NCBI GenBank assembly: GCA_038134525.1
Contig: JAYPVI010000019.1
Span: forward strand, 1 to 43,406
DNA from: GCA-002727735 sp038134525
GTDB taxonomy: Bacteria; Bacteroidota; Bacteroidia; Flavobacteriales_D; Parvicellaceae
DNA: 43,406 bases
Reading direction: 5' to 3'
In this document: positions 5,719 to 13,802 of the stretch, in pieces
Position numbering within the stretch: position 1 is the first letter of the stretch
How the letters are laid out: each line of letters starts with the position of its first letter
Notes under the pieces: model-generated
Database searches by the model: none
Told to the model about the DNA's origin: nothing
Seen by the model: the letters and a program-made list of their open reading frames with translations, nothing else
Translations under genes and position numbers: made by a program

Positions 5719-8334
5719 ATGGACTTAAATCAATTTACAACCAAGTCTCAAGAGGTTATCTCAAATGCACAGCAACTCACCCTCACCAATGGAAATCAGG
5801 CCATTGAGAATACGCATATTCTAAGCGCTATAATAGAGGTGGATCAAAATGTATTTCCTCACGTAGCTAAAAAATTGGGTGCTAATCCTAATATAATTGC
5901 TAAAGCAAATGATAGTATTTTACAATCATTACCTAAGGTAAAAGGTGGAAATATACATTTAAGTAATAATACACAAAAATCTATAGCAGAGTCAATTAGC
6001 ATATCAAAAAAAATGAAAGATGACTTTGTTTCCATTGAACACTTGATCCTTGGTATCCTAAAGGGGTCTGATAATACAAGTCAACTACTAAAAGATAGTG
6101 GTTTTAACACTAAAGATGTAATGGCTATTATAAAATCACTCAGAAATGGTCAACACGTAACTTCAGCTAATCAAGAGGAAACATACAACGCACTTAACAA
6201 ATACGCCATCAATTTAAACGAAAGAGCAGAGAGCGGAAAATTAGACCCTGTTATTGGGAGAGATGATGAAATTAGAAGAGTACTTCAAATCTTAACTAGA
6301 AGAACAAAAAACAATCCTATTCTTATTGGGGAACCAGGTGTAGGAAAAACTGCAATCGCAGAAGGAATTGCACACCGAATAATTAGAAGAGATGTTCCCG
6401 AGAACCTAAAAGATAAGCTCATCTTTTCACTTGACATGGGTGCATTAATTGCAGGTGCTAAATTTAAAGGTGAATTTGAAGAAAGACTAAAAGCAGTGGT
6501 CAAAGAAGTGGTGAGTGAAGATGGTCGAATTGTACTATTTATTGATGAAATTCACACGCTTGTTGGTGCTGGAGGCGGTCAGGGAGCCATGGATGCAGCC
6601 AATATATTAAAACCTGCTTTAGCCAGAGGAGAGTTACGGGCAGTTGGGGCAACTACATTAGATGAATACCAAAAATATTTTGAACAAGACAAAGCCCTAG
6701 AGAGAAGATTTCAAAAAGTAACTATTGATGAACCTGATAATGAGGATGCCATCAGTATCCTAAGGGGAATTAAGGAAAAATATGAAAATCATCATAAAGT
6801 ACAGATAAAGGATGAAGCCATCATAGCATCTGTAGAGCTATCGAAAAGATACATTACTGAACGTTTCCTTCCCGACAAGGCTATTGACTTAATGGATGAA
6901 GCAGCTTCCAAATTACGTATGGAAATCAACAGTAAACCAGAGGAATTAGATGAAGTAGAGCGAAAAATCTTGCAATTGGAAATTGAAAAAGAGGCGATTA
7001 AAAGAGAAAATGATAACCTGAAAGAAAAGGCGATAAAAAAAGAAATTGCTAATCTGAATGAAATTAAATCTAGTCTACTCGCGAAGTGGGAAGCTGAAAA
7101 AAATCACGTTGACGCCATACAAAAAGCCAAACAAGATATTGAGGAACTCAAACTTGAAGCGGAACAAGCTGAACGAAATGGAGATTTTGGAACTGTAGCC
7201 GAAATAAGATACGGTAAACTGAAGCAATTAGAGGAAGATATTGAACTAGAAAAGAAACAACTCATCGAACTACAAAAAGCATCAAAAATGATAAAAGAAG
7301 ATGTGGATGCAGAAGAAATTGCGGATGTGGTTTCTAAATGGACAGGCATACCAGTAAGCAAGATGCTTGAAGGTGAAAAAACAAAATTACTTCGTTTAGA
7401 AGAAGAACTACAGAAAAGAGTGATTGGTCAAAAAGAGGCAATAGAAGCCATTGCGGATGCAGTAAGAAGAAGTCGTTCAGGACTTCAAGATGAAAAAAAA
7501 CCCATAGGCAGTTTTATTTTTCTAGGTTCCACAGGGGTTGGAAAAACAGAATTAGCTAAGGCCCTATCTGCTTTTTTATTTAATGACGAACAAGCCATGA
7601 CTAGAATTGATATGAGTGAGTTTCAAGAAAAACACGCAGTATCGCGATTGGTTGGAGCACCTCCTGGTTATGTAGGTTATGATGAAGGAGGTCAACTCAC
7701 TGAAGCCGTCAGAAGACGACCCTACTCTGTGGTATTGTTAGATGAAATAGAAAAGGCTCATCCAGATGTATTTAACATCTTACTTCAAGTGTTAGATGAC
7801 GGCCGATTAACTGATAATAAGGGCCGAACAGTTAATTTCAATAATACGATTATTATTATGACATCAAATCTCGGTGCTCATCATATAAATGAGTTGTATT
7901 ATCATGAAGAAAAAGAAGTGAGCCCTCATCGAATTAAGGAACTAGTGATGAATGAGTTAAAAAATAATTTTAGACCAGAGTTTTTAAACCGAATTGATGA
8001 AACTATTGTATTTAACCCTCTTGAAAAATCAGCTATTCATCAGATTGTTAAAATTCAACTAGCTCAGTTAAATATTATACTTAAAGAAAAAGGGATTAAA
8101 TTGGACATTACGGATTACGCCATTGAATATCTTACTCAAAAAGGTTTTGAACCACAATATGGTGCTAGACCTATTAAAAGACTTGTGCAAAAGGAAATTT
8201 TAAATGGATTATCTAAAGAGTTACTCAAAGGAACCATACAAAAAGGTGATGATGTATTAATAGATTCATTTGATGAAAACATTGTTTTTAGAACCAATGA
8301 AAAAAAACAACACAAAGAAAATGTGGAGGATTAA
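5719..8334 (+). CDS. clpB: ATP-dependent disaggregase chaperone ClpB
   Basis: The 871-residue protein has the full ClpB layout: N-terminal Clp repeat domain (residues 1-145), first AAA+ module with Walker A GEPGVGKT near residue 204 and Walker B LFIDEIHTL, a long coiled-coil middle domain (about 405-525, rich in Glu/Lys), and a second AAA+ module with GSTGVGKT near residue 603 and VVLLDEIEKAHPDVFN. The middle domain distinguishes it from ClpA and the absence of zinc-finger/UVR motifs from ClpX/ClpC. ClpB hexamers extract polypeptides from aggregates with DnaK. Length is normal. It has its own upstream region with a candidate stress promoter and overlaps the following lipoprotein gene at its 3' end. 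Confidence 0.97.
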   Translation: MDLNQFTTKSQEVISNAQQLTLTNGNQAIENTHILSAIIEVDQNVFPHVAKKLGANPNIIAKANDSILQSLPKVKGGNIHLSNNTQKSIAESISISKKMKDDFVSIEHLILGILKGSDNTSQLLKDSGFNTKDVMAIIKSLRNGQHVTSANQEETYNALNKYAINLNERAESGKLDPVIGRDDEIRRVLQILTRRTKNNPILIGEPGVGKTAIAEGIAHRIIRRDVPENLKDKLIFSLDMGALIAGAKFKGEFEERLKAVVKEVVSEDGRIVLFIDEIHTLVGAGGGQGAMDAANILKPALARGELRAVGATTLDEYQKYFEQDKALERRFQKVTIDEPDNEDAISILRGIKEKYENHHKVQIKDEAIIASVELSKRYITERFLPDKAIDLMDEAASKLRMEINSKPEELDEVERKILQLEIEKEAIKRENDNLKEKAIKKEIANLNEIKSSLLAKWEAEKNHVDAIQKAKQDIEELKLEAEQAERNGDFGTVAEIRYGKLKQLEEDIELEKKQLIELQKASKMIKEDVDAEEIADVVSKWTGIPVSKMLEGEKTKLLRLEEELQKRVIGQKEAIEAIADAVRRSRSGLQDEKKPIGSFIFLGSTGVGKTELAKALSAFLFNDEQAMTRIDMSEFQEKHAVSRLVGAPPGYVGYDEGGQLTEAVRRRPYSVVLLDEIEKAHPDVFNILLQVLDDGRLTDNKGRTVNFNNTIIIMTSNLGAHHINELYYHEEKEVSPHRIKELVMNELKNNFRPEFLNRIDETIVFNPLEKSAIHQIVKIQLAQLNIILKEKGIKLDITDYAIEYLTQKGFEPQYGARPIKRLVQKEILNGLSKELLKGTIQKGDDVLIDSFDENIVFRTNEKKQHKENVED

Positions 8335-8764
8335 CCTCATTTTAATTCTTATTACAAGTAATACACTACTCTATTCTTGTAAAGAAAAAAAACTTGACAA
8401 TTGTCTTGTGCTTGATGAACTCATGATGAAACAACAACAATCTTGGAATGAAGGAAATATAGAAGAATTCATGTCGAGTTATTGGAAAAGTGATTCGTTG
8501 ATGTTCATAGGTAAAAACGGCATTCAATATGGTTGGCAAAGAATACTAGATAATTACAAAAAAAGTTATCGAAATAAGGGAGAAATGGGTGAACTTAATT
8601 TCACTAATCTTGATTGCAAACCTTTAGATGATCAGCATCATCAAATTACTGGAAATTGGAAATTATTTAGAAACGACTCATTGGGTGATTTATCAGGTTA
8701 CTATACCTTGTTATGGAAAAAAATGGAAGATCGGTGGGTAATTGTATATGACCACACGAATTAA
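8297..8764 (+). CDS. Lipoprotein with SnoaL/NTF2-like (DUF4440-type) domain
   Basis: The start region overlaps the last 38 bases of clpB. Two ATGs are possible, 8297 and 8321; both give a lipoprotein signal ending TLLYSC. I list 8297 for its Lys-rich N-terminus, but the shorter start (after an A-rich leader) is equally plausible. The roughly 130-residue mature part (QQQSWNEGNIEEFMSSYW..., then YGWQRILDNYKKSY, and a C-terminal SGYYTLLWKKMEDRWVIVYDH strand pair) has the pattern of the SnoaL/NTF2-like cone fold, in which a W-x-x-G-D/N-x-x-x-F helix and a final WRIVYDH-like strand are typical. Its ligand or reaction is unknown. The overlap suggests co-transcription with clpB. Confidence 0.75.
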   Translation: MKKNNTKKMWRINLILILITSNTLLYSCKEKKLDNCLVLDELMMKQQQSWNEGNIEEFMSSYWKSDSLMFIGKNGIQYGWQRILDNYKKSYRNKGEMGELNFTNLDCKPLDDQHHQITGNWKLFRNDSLGDLSGYYTLLWKKMEDRWVIVYDHTN

Positions 8765-8767
8765 GTT

Positions 8768-8783
8768 TGGCACCGTATTTGGT
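8768..8783 (+). promoter_or_regulatory. Candidate -24/-12-type element before the small lipoprotein gene
   Basis: TGGCACCGTATTTGGT has a perfect -24 box (TGGCAC) and TTG at the correct -12 spacing; only the -12 GC reads GG. The expected start point is about 12 bases before the ATG at 8806, supporting that start rather than the in-frame TTG at 8767, which lies inside the element. Sigma-54 use is an inference. Confidence 0.35.
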
Positions 8784-8805
8784 TATAAAGTTCAAAAAAA
8801 TAACC

Positions 8806-9132
8806 ATGAAAAAAATATACACCTTATTTAGTATTCTAATCTGCATCATTTTATTAAGCTCCTGTACAAAGCCCATCATAGATGAACACAATGTATTTCT
8901 TGGCAGTTGGGGATCCGAAAAATTTTCAATAGAAATTTGGAAAGATGGATTTGGTAAAATTAAACGTTTTAGATTATACGAAAATGAAACCAGGGTAATC
9001 ATAAAGGATAATTCGATCAAATTTAAAACTCCAGGGTTTTCCAAGAAGTTCCGTGTAGATTCTGAACCCTACATTGACAATGATGGTATAACGGTTATGA
9101 TTTTAGATGGTAAAAAGTTTTACAAGCATTAG
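8806..9132 (+). CDS. Small lipoprotein of unknown function
   Basis: From the ATG at 8806 the product is 108 residues with a clear lipoprotein signal (KKIYTLFSILICIILLSSC, Cys at residue 20). The mature part (FLGSWGSEKFSIEIWKDGFG, then basic beta-strand-like stretches and MILDGKKFYKH) looks like a small all-beta protein: a G-S/T-W start and alternating hydrophobic strands recall lipocalin-like or META-type folds, but I do not recognise a family. It would be anchored to a membrane facing the periplasm. It follows the SnoaL-like lipoprotein by about 40 bases that hold a possible promoter. Confidence 0.7.
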   Translation: MKKIYTLFSILICIILLSSCTKPIIDEHNVFLGSWGSEKFSIEIWKDGFGKIKRFRLYENETRVIIKDNSIKFKTPGFSKKFRVDSEPYIDNDGITVMILDGKKFYKH

Positions 9133-9159
9133 AGTAATTGCAAATGACAAATACATTAA

Positions 9160-9189
9160 TTGATTTTGATGTACAAACAATTATATTTG
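9160..9189 (+). promoter_or_regulatory. Bacteroidota-type promoter for ndk
   Basis: TTG (9160-9162), a 19-base spacer and TATATTTG (9182-9189) match the TTG/TAnnTTTG promoter of this phylum, 30 bases ahead of the ndk ATG at 9219. It is the best conventional promoter match in the window. Confidence 0.6.
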
Positions 9190-9218
9190 CAGCGATTTTA
9201 ATCTACTAAACAATAAAA

Positions 9219-9638
9219 ATGTCAGGAAAAAGAACATTTACTATGATCAAACCAGATGCAGTGGAATCTGGCAACATTGGAAACATATTACAAATGATAT
9301 CAAACGCAGGCTTCTCTATAAAAGCCATGAAGTATACTCAACTTTCGGAAGAAAGAGCAAAAGCATTTTATGCGGTTCATGCGGAAAGACCATTTTATGG
9401 AGAACTGGTTGAATACATGTCTTCTGGTCCTATTGTAGCTGCCATTTTGGAGAAAGACAACGCAGTAGAAGATTTCAGAACCTTAATTGGAGCAACTGAC
9501 CCAGCTGAAGCTGCTGAAGGAACCATAAGAAAAAAATACGCTGAATCAAAAGGAAGAAATGCTGTTCATGGATCAGATTCTGATGAAAACGCTCAAATAG
9601 AGGGCGAATTTCATTTTGATGCAAACGAAGTAATATAA
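9219..9638 (+). CDS. ndk: Nucleoside diphosphate kinase
   Basis: The 139-residue protein is full length for bacterial Ndk and transfers the gamma phosphate from ATP to nucleoside diphosphates through a phospho-histidine. The nucleotide-binding TMIKPDAV segment (K11) and the active-site NAVHGSDS (H117) are intact. It is the first gene of a short operon: the UPF0145 gene begins one base after its stop codon. Confidence 0.97.
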   Translation: MSGKRTFTMIKPDAVESGNIGNILQMISNAGFSIKAMKYTQLSEERAKAFYAVHAERPFYGELVEYMSSGPIVAAILEKDNAVEDFRTLIGATDPAEAAEGTIRKKYAESKGRNAVHGSDSDENAQIEGEFHFDANEVI

Positions 9639-9639
9639 A

Positions 9640-9957
9640 ATGATCGTAACCACAACCGAAGGCATACCAGGAAATGAAATCATTGAAATCCTTGGTCTCT
9701 CAAGAGGAAGTACAGTAAGAGCTAGAAACGTAGGACGTGATATTTTTGCGGCTCTTAAAAACCTAATTGGTGGAGAAATCAATGAATATACTAAGCTGCA
9801 AGCTGACTCTAGAGAACAAGCTTTACAACGCATGATTAAAGATGCAGAGAGCTTAGGAGCAGATGCTGTAGTTAATGTTAGAATTACCACTTCTATGATT
9901 ATGCAAGGTGTTGCGGAAATACTTGCTTACGGAACAGCTGTAAAATTAAAACATTGA
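9640..9957 (+). CDS. YbjQ / UPF0145 family protein
   Basis: The 105-residue protein matches the YbjQ (UPF0145) family end to end: MIVTTTEGIPGNEI, the GLSRGSTVRARNVGRDIFA segment, a GGE(I)xEYTKL helix and the LGADAVVNVRITTS strand. Family members form homopentamer-like dodecin-type beta assemblies of unknown function; proposed heavy-metal links are unproven. It starts one base after ndk and its stop overlaps a possible tiny downstream ORF, so it is probably co-transcribed with both. Confidence 0.9.
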   Translation: MIVTTTEGIPGNEIIEILGLSRGSTVRARNVGRDIFAALKNLIGGEINEYTKLQADSREQALQRMIKDAESLGADAVVNVRITTSMIMQGVAEILAYGTAVKLKH

Positions 9958-10064
9958 TAATTAAACTTTTTCTATACTTAGTTGTAGCTATAGTTGTCTT
10001 TTTTTTAATCCTAAAAAGAATTAAGGAAAAGAAAGAGGAAAACTTTGAAAATCGTGATAACTAA
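9954..10064 (+). CDS. Possible 36-residue single-span membrane protein
   Basis: A reading frame begins with TTG overlapping the ybjQ stop (TTGA) and runs 36 codons to a TAA that lies directly on the terminator hairpin. The product would be IIKLFLYLVVAIVVFFLIL, one strong membrane helix, then a charged tail KRIKEKKEENFENRDN. The position exactly filling the space between ybjQ and the terminator, and the classical positive-inside tail, favour a real gene; the non-ATG start and very small size count against it. I do not recognise a family. Confidence 0.5.
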   Translation: MIIKLFLYLVVAIVVFFLILKRIKEKKEENFENRDN

Positions 10065-10089
10065 AAAAGCCCACTAATGTGGGCTTTTT
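10064..10089. terminator. Strong bidirectional Rho-independent terminator
   Basis: AAAAAGCCCAC-TAAT-GTGGGCTTTTT is a perfect 11-bp stem with a 4-nt loop, flanked by A and T runs on both sides. It separates the rightward ndk operon from the leftward T9SS cargo gene (stop at 10113) and can end transcription from both directions. Confidence 0.88.
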
Positions 10090-10112
10090 AATTTACTTAT
10101 ATTTAAAGGAAA

Positions 10113-11276
10113 TTACTTCTTAATTATTCTTTTGTTAGTTAGTATACCGTTTTGGTGAACCTCTACAAAATATACACCTTTTGTCAAAGTGGATATATCA
10201 ACAATTAGATTAGAAGCATTCACATTACTCATCATTACTTTATTACCAATCATGTTATAGATTGTATAATCCGTAATAGTAGATGTACTAGAAATATGAA
10301 TAACATCGGAAGTAGGATTAGGATAGATTGAAATTGCATCTATTGCTTTATCAACAACACCTGTATTTCCACCTGGTGTTGAACAATCTCCGTACTGTAG
10401 AACTAAAGTAGTATCCTGTGAAAATCCTCCTAACAAATTGTTTCTATCATTCCAGTTATTTGGATCGGCACAAGGAAGTCCTGAAATATCTTCTTTACAA
10501 GACCAATCCGAACAATTCCCATTCAAAATAGTAAAATGACCTCCAGCGGCAGGTAAATTCATAGTACCTTCCCATACACCGTCACCATCGGAATCAGAGA
10601 GAGCTAATGCATCATTTCCACCCACAAATCCACCACCAATATAAATTCCATCACCTGAAACGTTTCCAGCAATATTATCCGTATGTACTACGAAAGTTAC
10701 ATCATAAGCAGGAGGAGGAGGAGGAGGAGCAGCATTAGTAAGTGTGTATATAAATCTCCACCATCCCAATCCATTTGTTCCACCTGGATCTGGGAAAGAG
10801 ATATCAGCGATCATCTCTCCATTGGAACCAAAGGAAATATCGTATGTTATAGTATTTCCTACAGGCATCCCATCTTGACCATTATTATGCACTTTAGCTA
10901 ACCCAATATGAGCACCTAAGCCACTTACAGTTAACTGATTATTAGCAAATGTATATGTGTATGAACCTGAACCATCATGCGGTGCTACAGGAGTACCACA
11001 TTGTTCACTAGTTACACCTTGCCAAGATTCTAACCAAGTGCTTCCATCCATATAATGCATCATGTTTCCGTTTGCATCAAAAGTGATAGAATCATCAAAA
11101 AGACAGTCTCTAACAGTTAATTGATTAATATCGCTGGTCCACCAGCTACCATCCCCTTGGTTAGGACCTACAGCAAGTGCTCCAGCTTGTTGAGCTAACT
11201 TCCAAGTTCCTTCAACACTCTGTGCATTAAAAAGAAAGGGAACAGCTAACAAAACAGATAAGTAAATTTTTTTCAT
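10113..11276 (-). CDS. Secreted protein with T9SS C-terminal sorting domain and starch-binding-like module
   Basis: The 387-residue protein has a signal peptide (KKIYLSVLLAVPFLFNAQ), an N-terminal beta-rich domain beginning SVEGTWKLAQQAGALAVGP (lipocalin-like, glycine- and tryptophan-rich, about 20-180), a PPPPPP linker near 185, a second beta domain (YDVTFVVHTDN... to LVLQYGDC, about 190-300) that resembles the starch-binding-like E-set modules of Bacteroidota secreted proteins, and a type A T9SS sorting domain (AISIYPNPTSDVIHIS to NKRIIKK, last 75 residues). It should therefore cross the outer membrane by T9SS and be attached to the surface or released. Ligand unknown. The polyproline linker is encoded by six GGA triplets (10711-10729 on the plus strand). 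Confidence 0.88.
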   Translation of the reverse strand: MKKIYLSVLLAVPFLFNAQSVEGTWKLAQQAGALAVGPNQGDGSWWTSDINQLTVRDCLFDDSITFDANGNMMHYMDGSTWLESWQGVTSEQCGTPVAPHDGSGSYTYTFANNQLTVSGLGAHIGLAKVHNNGQDGMPVGNTITYDISFGSNGEMIADISFPDPGGTNGLGWWRFIYTLTNAAPPPPPPAYDVTFVVHTDNIAGNVSGDGIYIGGGFVGGNDALALSDSDGDGVWEGTMNLPAAGGHFTILNGNCSDWSCKEDISGLPCADPNNWNDRNNLLGGFSQDTTLVLQYGDCSTPGGNTGVVDKAIDAISIYPNPTSDVIHISSTSTITDYTIYNMIGNKVMMSNVNASNLIVDISTLTKGVYFVEVHQNGILTNKRIIKK

Positions 11277-11417
11277 AAGATTAAAAATTAAGTTAATAGT
11301 TATTGTATGATTTACACTAAATTAAGTGATTTTTAGTTTAGTTCAAAATATTGCTACTATTTTATTCATATATTATTGTTGAATAGTATATTAAGTCTTT
11401 TATAAGAGTTTGCGAAA

Positions 11418-12557
11418 ATGAAATGTCAAAAAGATAAGTTTCAATTAGATGAATGTGTTCATTATTTAAACTGCGCGTACAAGGCACCCCTTCTTAAATC
11501 GGGAGAAAAAGCCTTGTTAGACGCTGTGCTCAAAGAACGAAATCCATTCTTGTATCAACCAAAAGATTTTTTTGAAAACACAGAAATAGCTAAAGTTTTA
11601 TTTGCAGAAATGATTCATGCTAAACCTAGTCAAATTGCATTATTTCCCTCGACTTCTTATGGTTTTGCTACGGCACTCAACAATATTAAAGCACAATATA
11701 AAAAAGCAGTTACCATAGAAAATGAATTTCCTAGTGGCTATTTTGCTTTAGACAAATGGTCAAATGAACATCAGGCTAGATTAATCATAGTAAAAAAAGG
11801 AGATAAATCAGCTAAATTATGGAATGAAGCCATATTGGATTCCATTGATAAAAAAACAGATTTGGTGCTTATCTCCATGAACCATTGGATGGATGGCACC
11901 AAAATCGATATTAAATCCATCGGAGATAAGTGTCATCAATTGGGCGTTACATTTATTGTAGATGCAACACAATTAGCTGGTGCATTTCCTATTAACGTAG
12001 TTGAATTAAAAGTAGACGCATTGATTTGTGCAGGTTACAAGTGGTTATTTGGCCCTTATTCTATGGCAATAGGATATTTTTCACCCAAATTTTCTGATGG
12101 TACTCCCATTGAAGAATCATGGATGAACCGAACTAACGCCATGGAATTTAGTAAAATAACAGAGTACGACCCTACATACAAACCAGACTCTTCCCGATTT
12201 AACGTAGGGCAAACTAGTAATTTTCTACTTACCCCTATTTTAATTGAGGGGTTGAAACAAATTCAACAATGGGGTGTACAGCAAATTCACAACTATTGCT
12301 ATTCCCTTTTTTCTGAAATCAAAAATGAATTGTTGCCCATTGGAATAAGGTTTGAAGAAAATGATTATACCTACCCTCACCTATTTTCCTTAAAACTTCC
12401 TGAAAAGGTAAGCCCTGAAGCCATGAAAACTACGTTAGAAAAAAACAATATATATGTGTCTCTAAGAGGTTCTTATATAAGAGTGTCTTTAAATGTGTTT
12501 AATAACCAATATGATGTAGAAGCACTCAAAGACTGTATTCAAAAAATATTAAGATAA
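11418..12557 (+). CDS. Class V aminotransferase-fold PLP enzyme (cysteine desulfurase-like)
   Basis: The 379-residue protein has the class V (NifS/SufS-like) PLP fold: the SNPSTSYGFATALN-type phosphate-binding turn near residue 78, the cofactor aspartate in VDATQLAG (D182) and the Schiff-base lysine in CAGYKWLFGPYS (K208). The family includes cysteine desulfurases, isopenicillin N epimerase-like and kynureninase-like enzymes; there is no obvious SufS signature, so the substrate is unclear. It converges with the class III aminotransferase gene, overlapping by nine bases at the stops. The upstream 141 bases (11277-11417) are AT-rich, with no structure I can name. Confidence 0.82.
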   Translation: MKCQKDKFQLDECVHYLNCAYKAPLLKSGEKALLDAVLKERNPFLYQPKDFFENTEIAKVLFAEMIHAKPSQIALFPSTSYGFATALNNIKAQYKKAVTIENEFPSGYFALDKWSNEHQARLIIVKKGDKSAKLWNEAILDSIDKKTDLVLISMNHWMDGTKIDIKSIGDKCHQLGVTFIVDATQLAGAFPINVVELKVDALICAGYKWLFGPYSMAIGYFSPKFSDGTPIEESWMNRTNAMEFSKITEYDPTYKPDSSRFNVGQTSNFLLTPILIEGLKQIQQWGVQQIHNYCYSLFSEIKNELLPIGIRFEENDYTYPHLFSLKLPEKVSPEAMKTTLEKNNIYVSLRGSYIRVSLNVFNNQYDVEALKDCIQKILR

Positions 12558-13718
12558 TTGGTCCATCACTTCCAAAATAATAGAACAGGATGTTTTAATC
12601 TCATCTTCTGTAATAATTAAAGGTGGTGCAATTCTAAAACTTTCCGGACAAGAAAGAAACCAAAAACTTAGTAGTCCCTTTTCCTTACAGCCTTCCACTA
12701 CCTTTTGAACAATAGCTGGATTTTCAAGTTCTATAGCAAAAAACAATCCCATTCTCCTTATTTCTTTAATCAGCTTATGATTTAACAGGGTTTCAATAAG
12801 AACACCCTTCTGTTCCACGTTAGAAACTATATTTTCATTTTCTAGGACTTCTAATCCTGCTAAGGCACCTGCACAACACATGGGATGCCCCCCAAAAGTG
12901 GTAATGTGACCCAATGGCGGATTAGAAGTAAATAGCGACATGATTTTTTGACTGGTAACTAATCCTCCAATTGGCATACCTCCCCCGAAAGCCTTACCTA
13001 TAGTCATGATATCAGGAACAATATCAAAATGTTCATACGCAAATAACTTTCCCGTTCTTCCAAAGCCAGTTTGAATTTCATCAGCTATTAATAATATACA
13101 ATGTTCATCACATATTTTTCTGAGTTTTGCCATAAACTCTTTTGAAGGAATTCTTACTCCAGCGTCTCCTTGAATGGGTTCTATAATAACTCCAGCCACT
13201 TGATGATCTATGCTATCTAGAGCATCACAATCATTATAGGGCAACTGCATGACATCAGGCAATAGAGGTCTAAAAGCATTTTTCTTTTGTTCATTTCCAG
13301 AAACACTCAACGAACCATGAGTTGATCCATGATAAGCCCCTTTAAAGGAAACCAATCTTGTTTTTCCAGTTGCTCGTTTGGCTAACTTAAGGGCAGCTTC
13401 ATTAGCCTCTGTTCCCGAATTGACCACGTATAAACAATTCAAACTCTCCGGAAGAAAAGAAGCTAATTTTTGAGCTAATTTATTTTGCACTTCTTGGCTA
13501 AATTCACCAAAAACCATTACATGTAAATGCTTATTTAACTGATCTAGCAGAGCACTTTTAATATGCTCATTTTGATGACCCAAATTAGAAACAGCAATTC
13601 CTGAAATTAAATCAATGTATCTTTTACCCTCTCGATCTTTTAGATAAATACCATTAGCGCTAACTACCTCAATTCCAAAAGGTTGATTAGTTGTATTAGC
13701 AAGGAATGGTGTATACAT
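12549..13718 (-). CDS. Class III aminotransferase (acetylornithine/ornithine aminotransferase family)
   Basis: A complete 389-residue fold type I class III aminotransferase: NSGTEANEAALKLAKR cofactor pocket, AYHGSTHGSLS, the PLP-N1 aspartate in LIADEIQTGFGRTG (D213), and the Schiff-base lysine in TIGKAFGGGMPIGG (K242). Members use ornithine, N-acetylornithine, 4-aminobutyrate or lysine with 2-oxoglutarate. The gene is divergent from the pyrroline-5-carboxylate dehydrogenase gene, and the product of ornithine aminotransferase (glutamate semialdehyde) is that enzyme's substrate, which slightly favours ornithine degradation. Substrate is not settled by the sequence I can read. Confidence 0.86.
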   Translation of the reverse strand: MYTPFLANTTNQPFGIEVVSANGIYLKDREGKRYIDLISGIAVSNLGHQNEHIKSALLDQLNKHLHVMVFGEFSQEVQNKLAQKLASFLPESLNCLYVVNSGTEANEAALKLAKRATGKTRLVSFKGAYHGSTHGSLSVSGNEQKKNAFRPLLPDVMQLPYNDCDALDSIDHQVAGVIIEPIQGDAGVRIPSKEFMAKLRKICDEHCILLIADEIQTGFGRTGKLFAYEHFDIVPDIMTIGKAFGGGMPIGGLVTSQKIMSLFTSNPPLGHITTFGGHPMCCAGALAGLEVLENENIVSNVEQKGVLIETLLNHKLIKEIRRMGLFFAIELENPAIVQKVVEGCKEKGLLSFWFLSCPESFRIAPPLIITEDEIKTSCSIILEVMDQLS

Positions 13719-13773
13719 ACATTAAAATTAGATCATTTTAAATATATCAATTTACTTGTAAAGAGATAAATTT

Positions 13774-13781
13774 TAAATTTG
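13774..13781 (+). promoter_or_regulatory. -7 box for the pruA gene
   Basis: TAAATTTG matches TAnnTTTG and lies 21 bases before the ATG at 13803. It covers an in-frame TTG at 13779, so that codon is unlikely to be the start. No -33 TTG at the usual spacing. Confidence 0.45.
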
Positions 13782-13802
13782 CACAAATTAAAAAAAATAC
13801 CC

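Noticed and set aside
8667..9044. Long open frame of 125 codons on the minus strand across both lipoprotein genes
   Set aside because: It is antisense to two genes with clear lipoprotein signals and has no recognisable domain or signal.
9144..9209. 21-codon ATG frame between the small lipoprotein and ndk
   Set aside because: It covers the ndk promoter and has no protein-like features.
10705..10735. GGA repeat considered as a CRISPR or regulatory repeat
   Set aside because: It is a simple triplet run coding a polyproline linker within a gene; there are no spacers.
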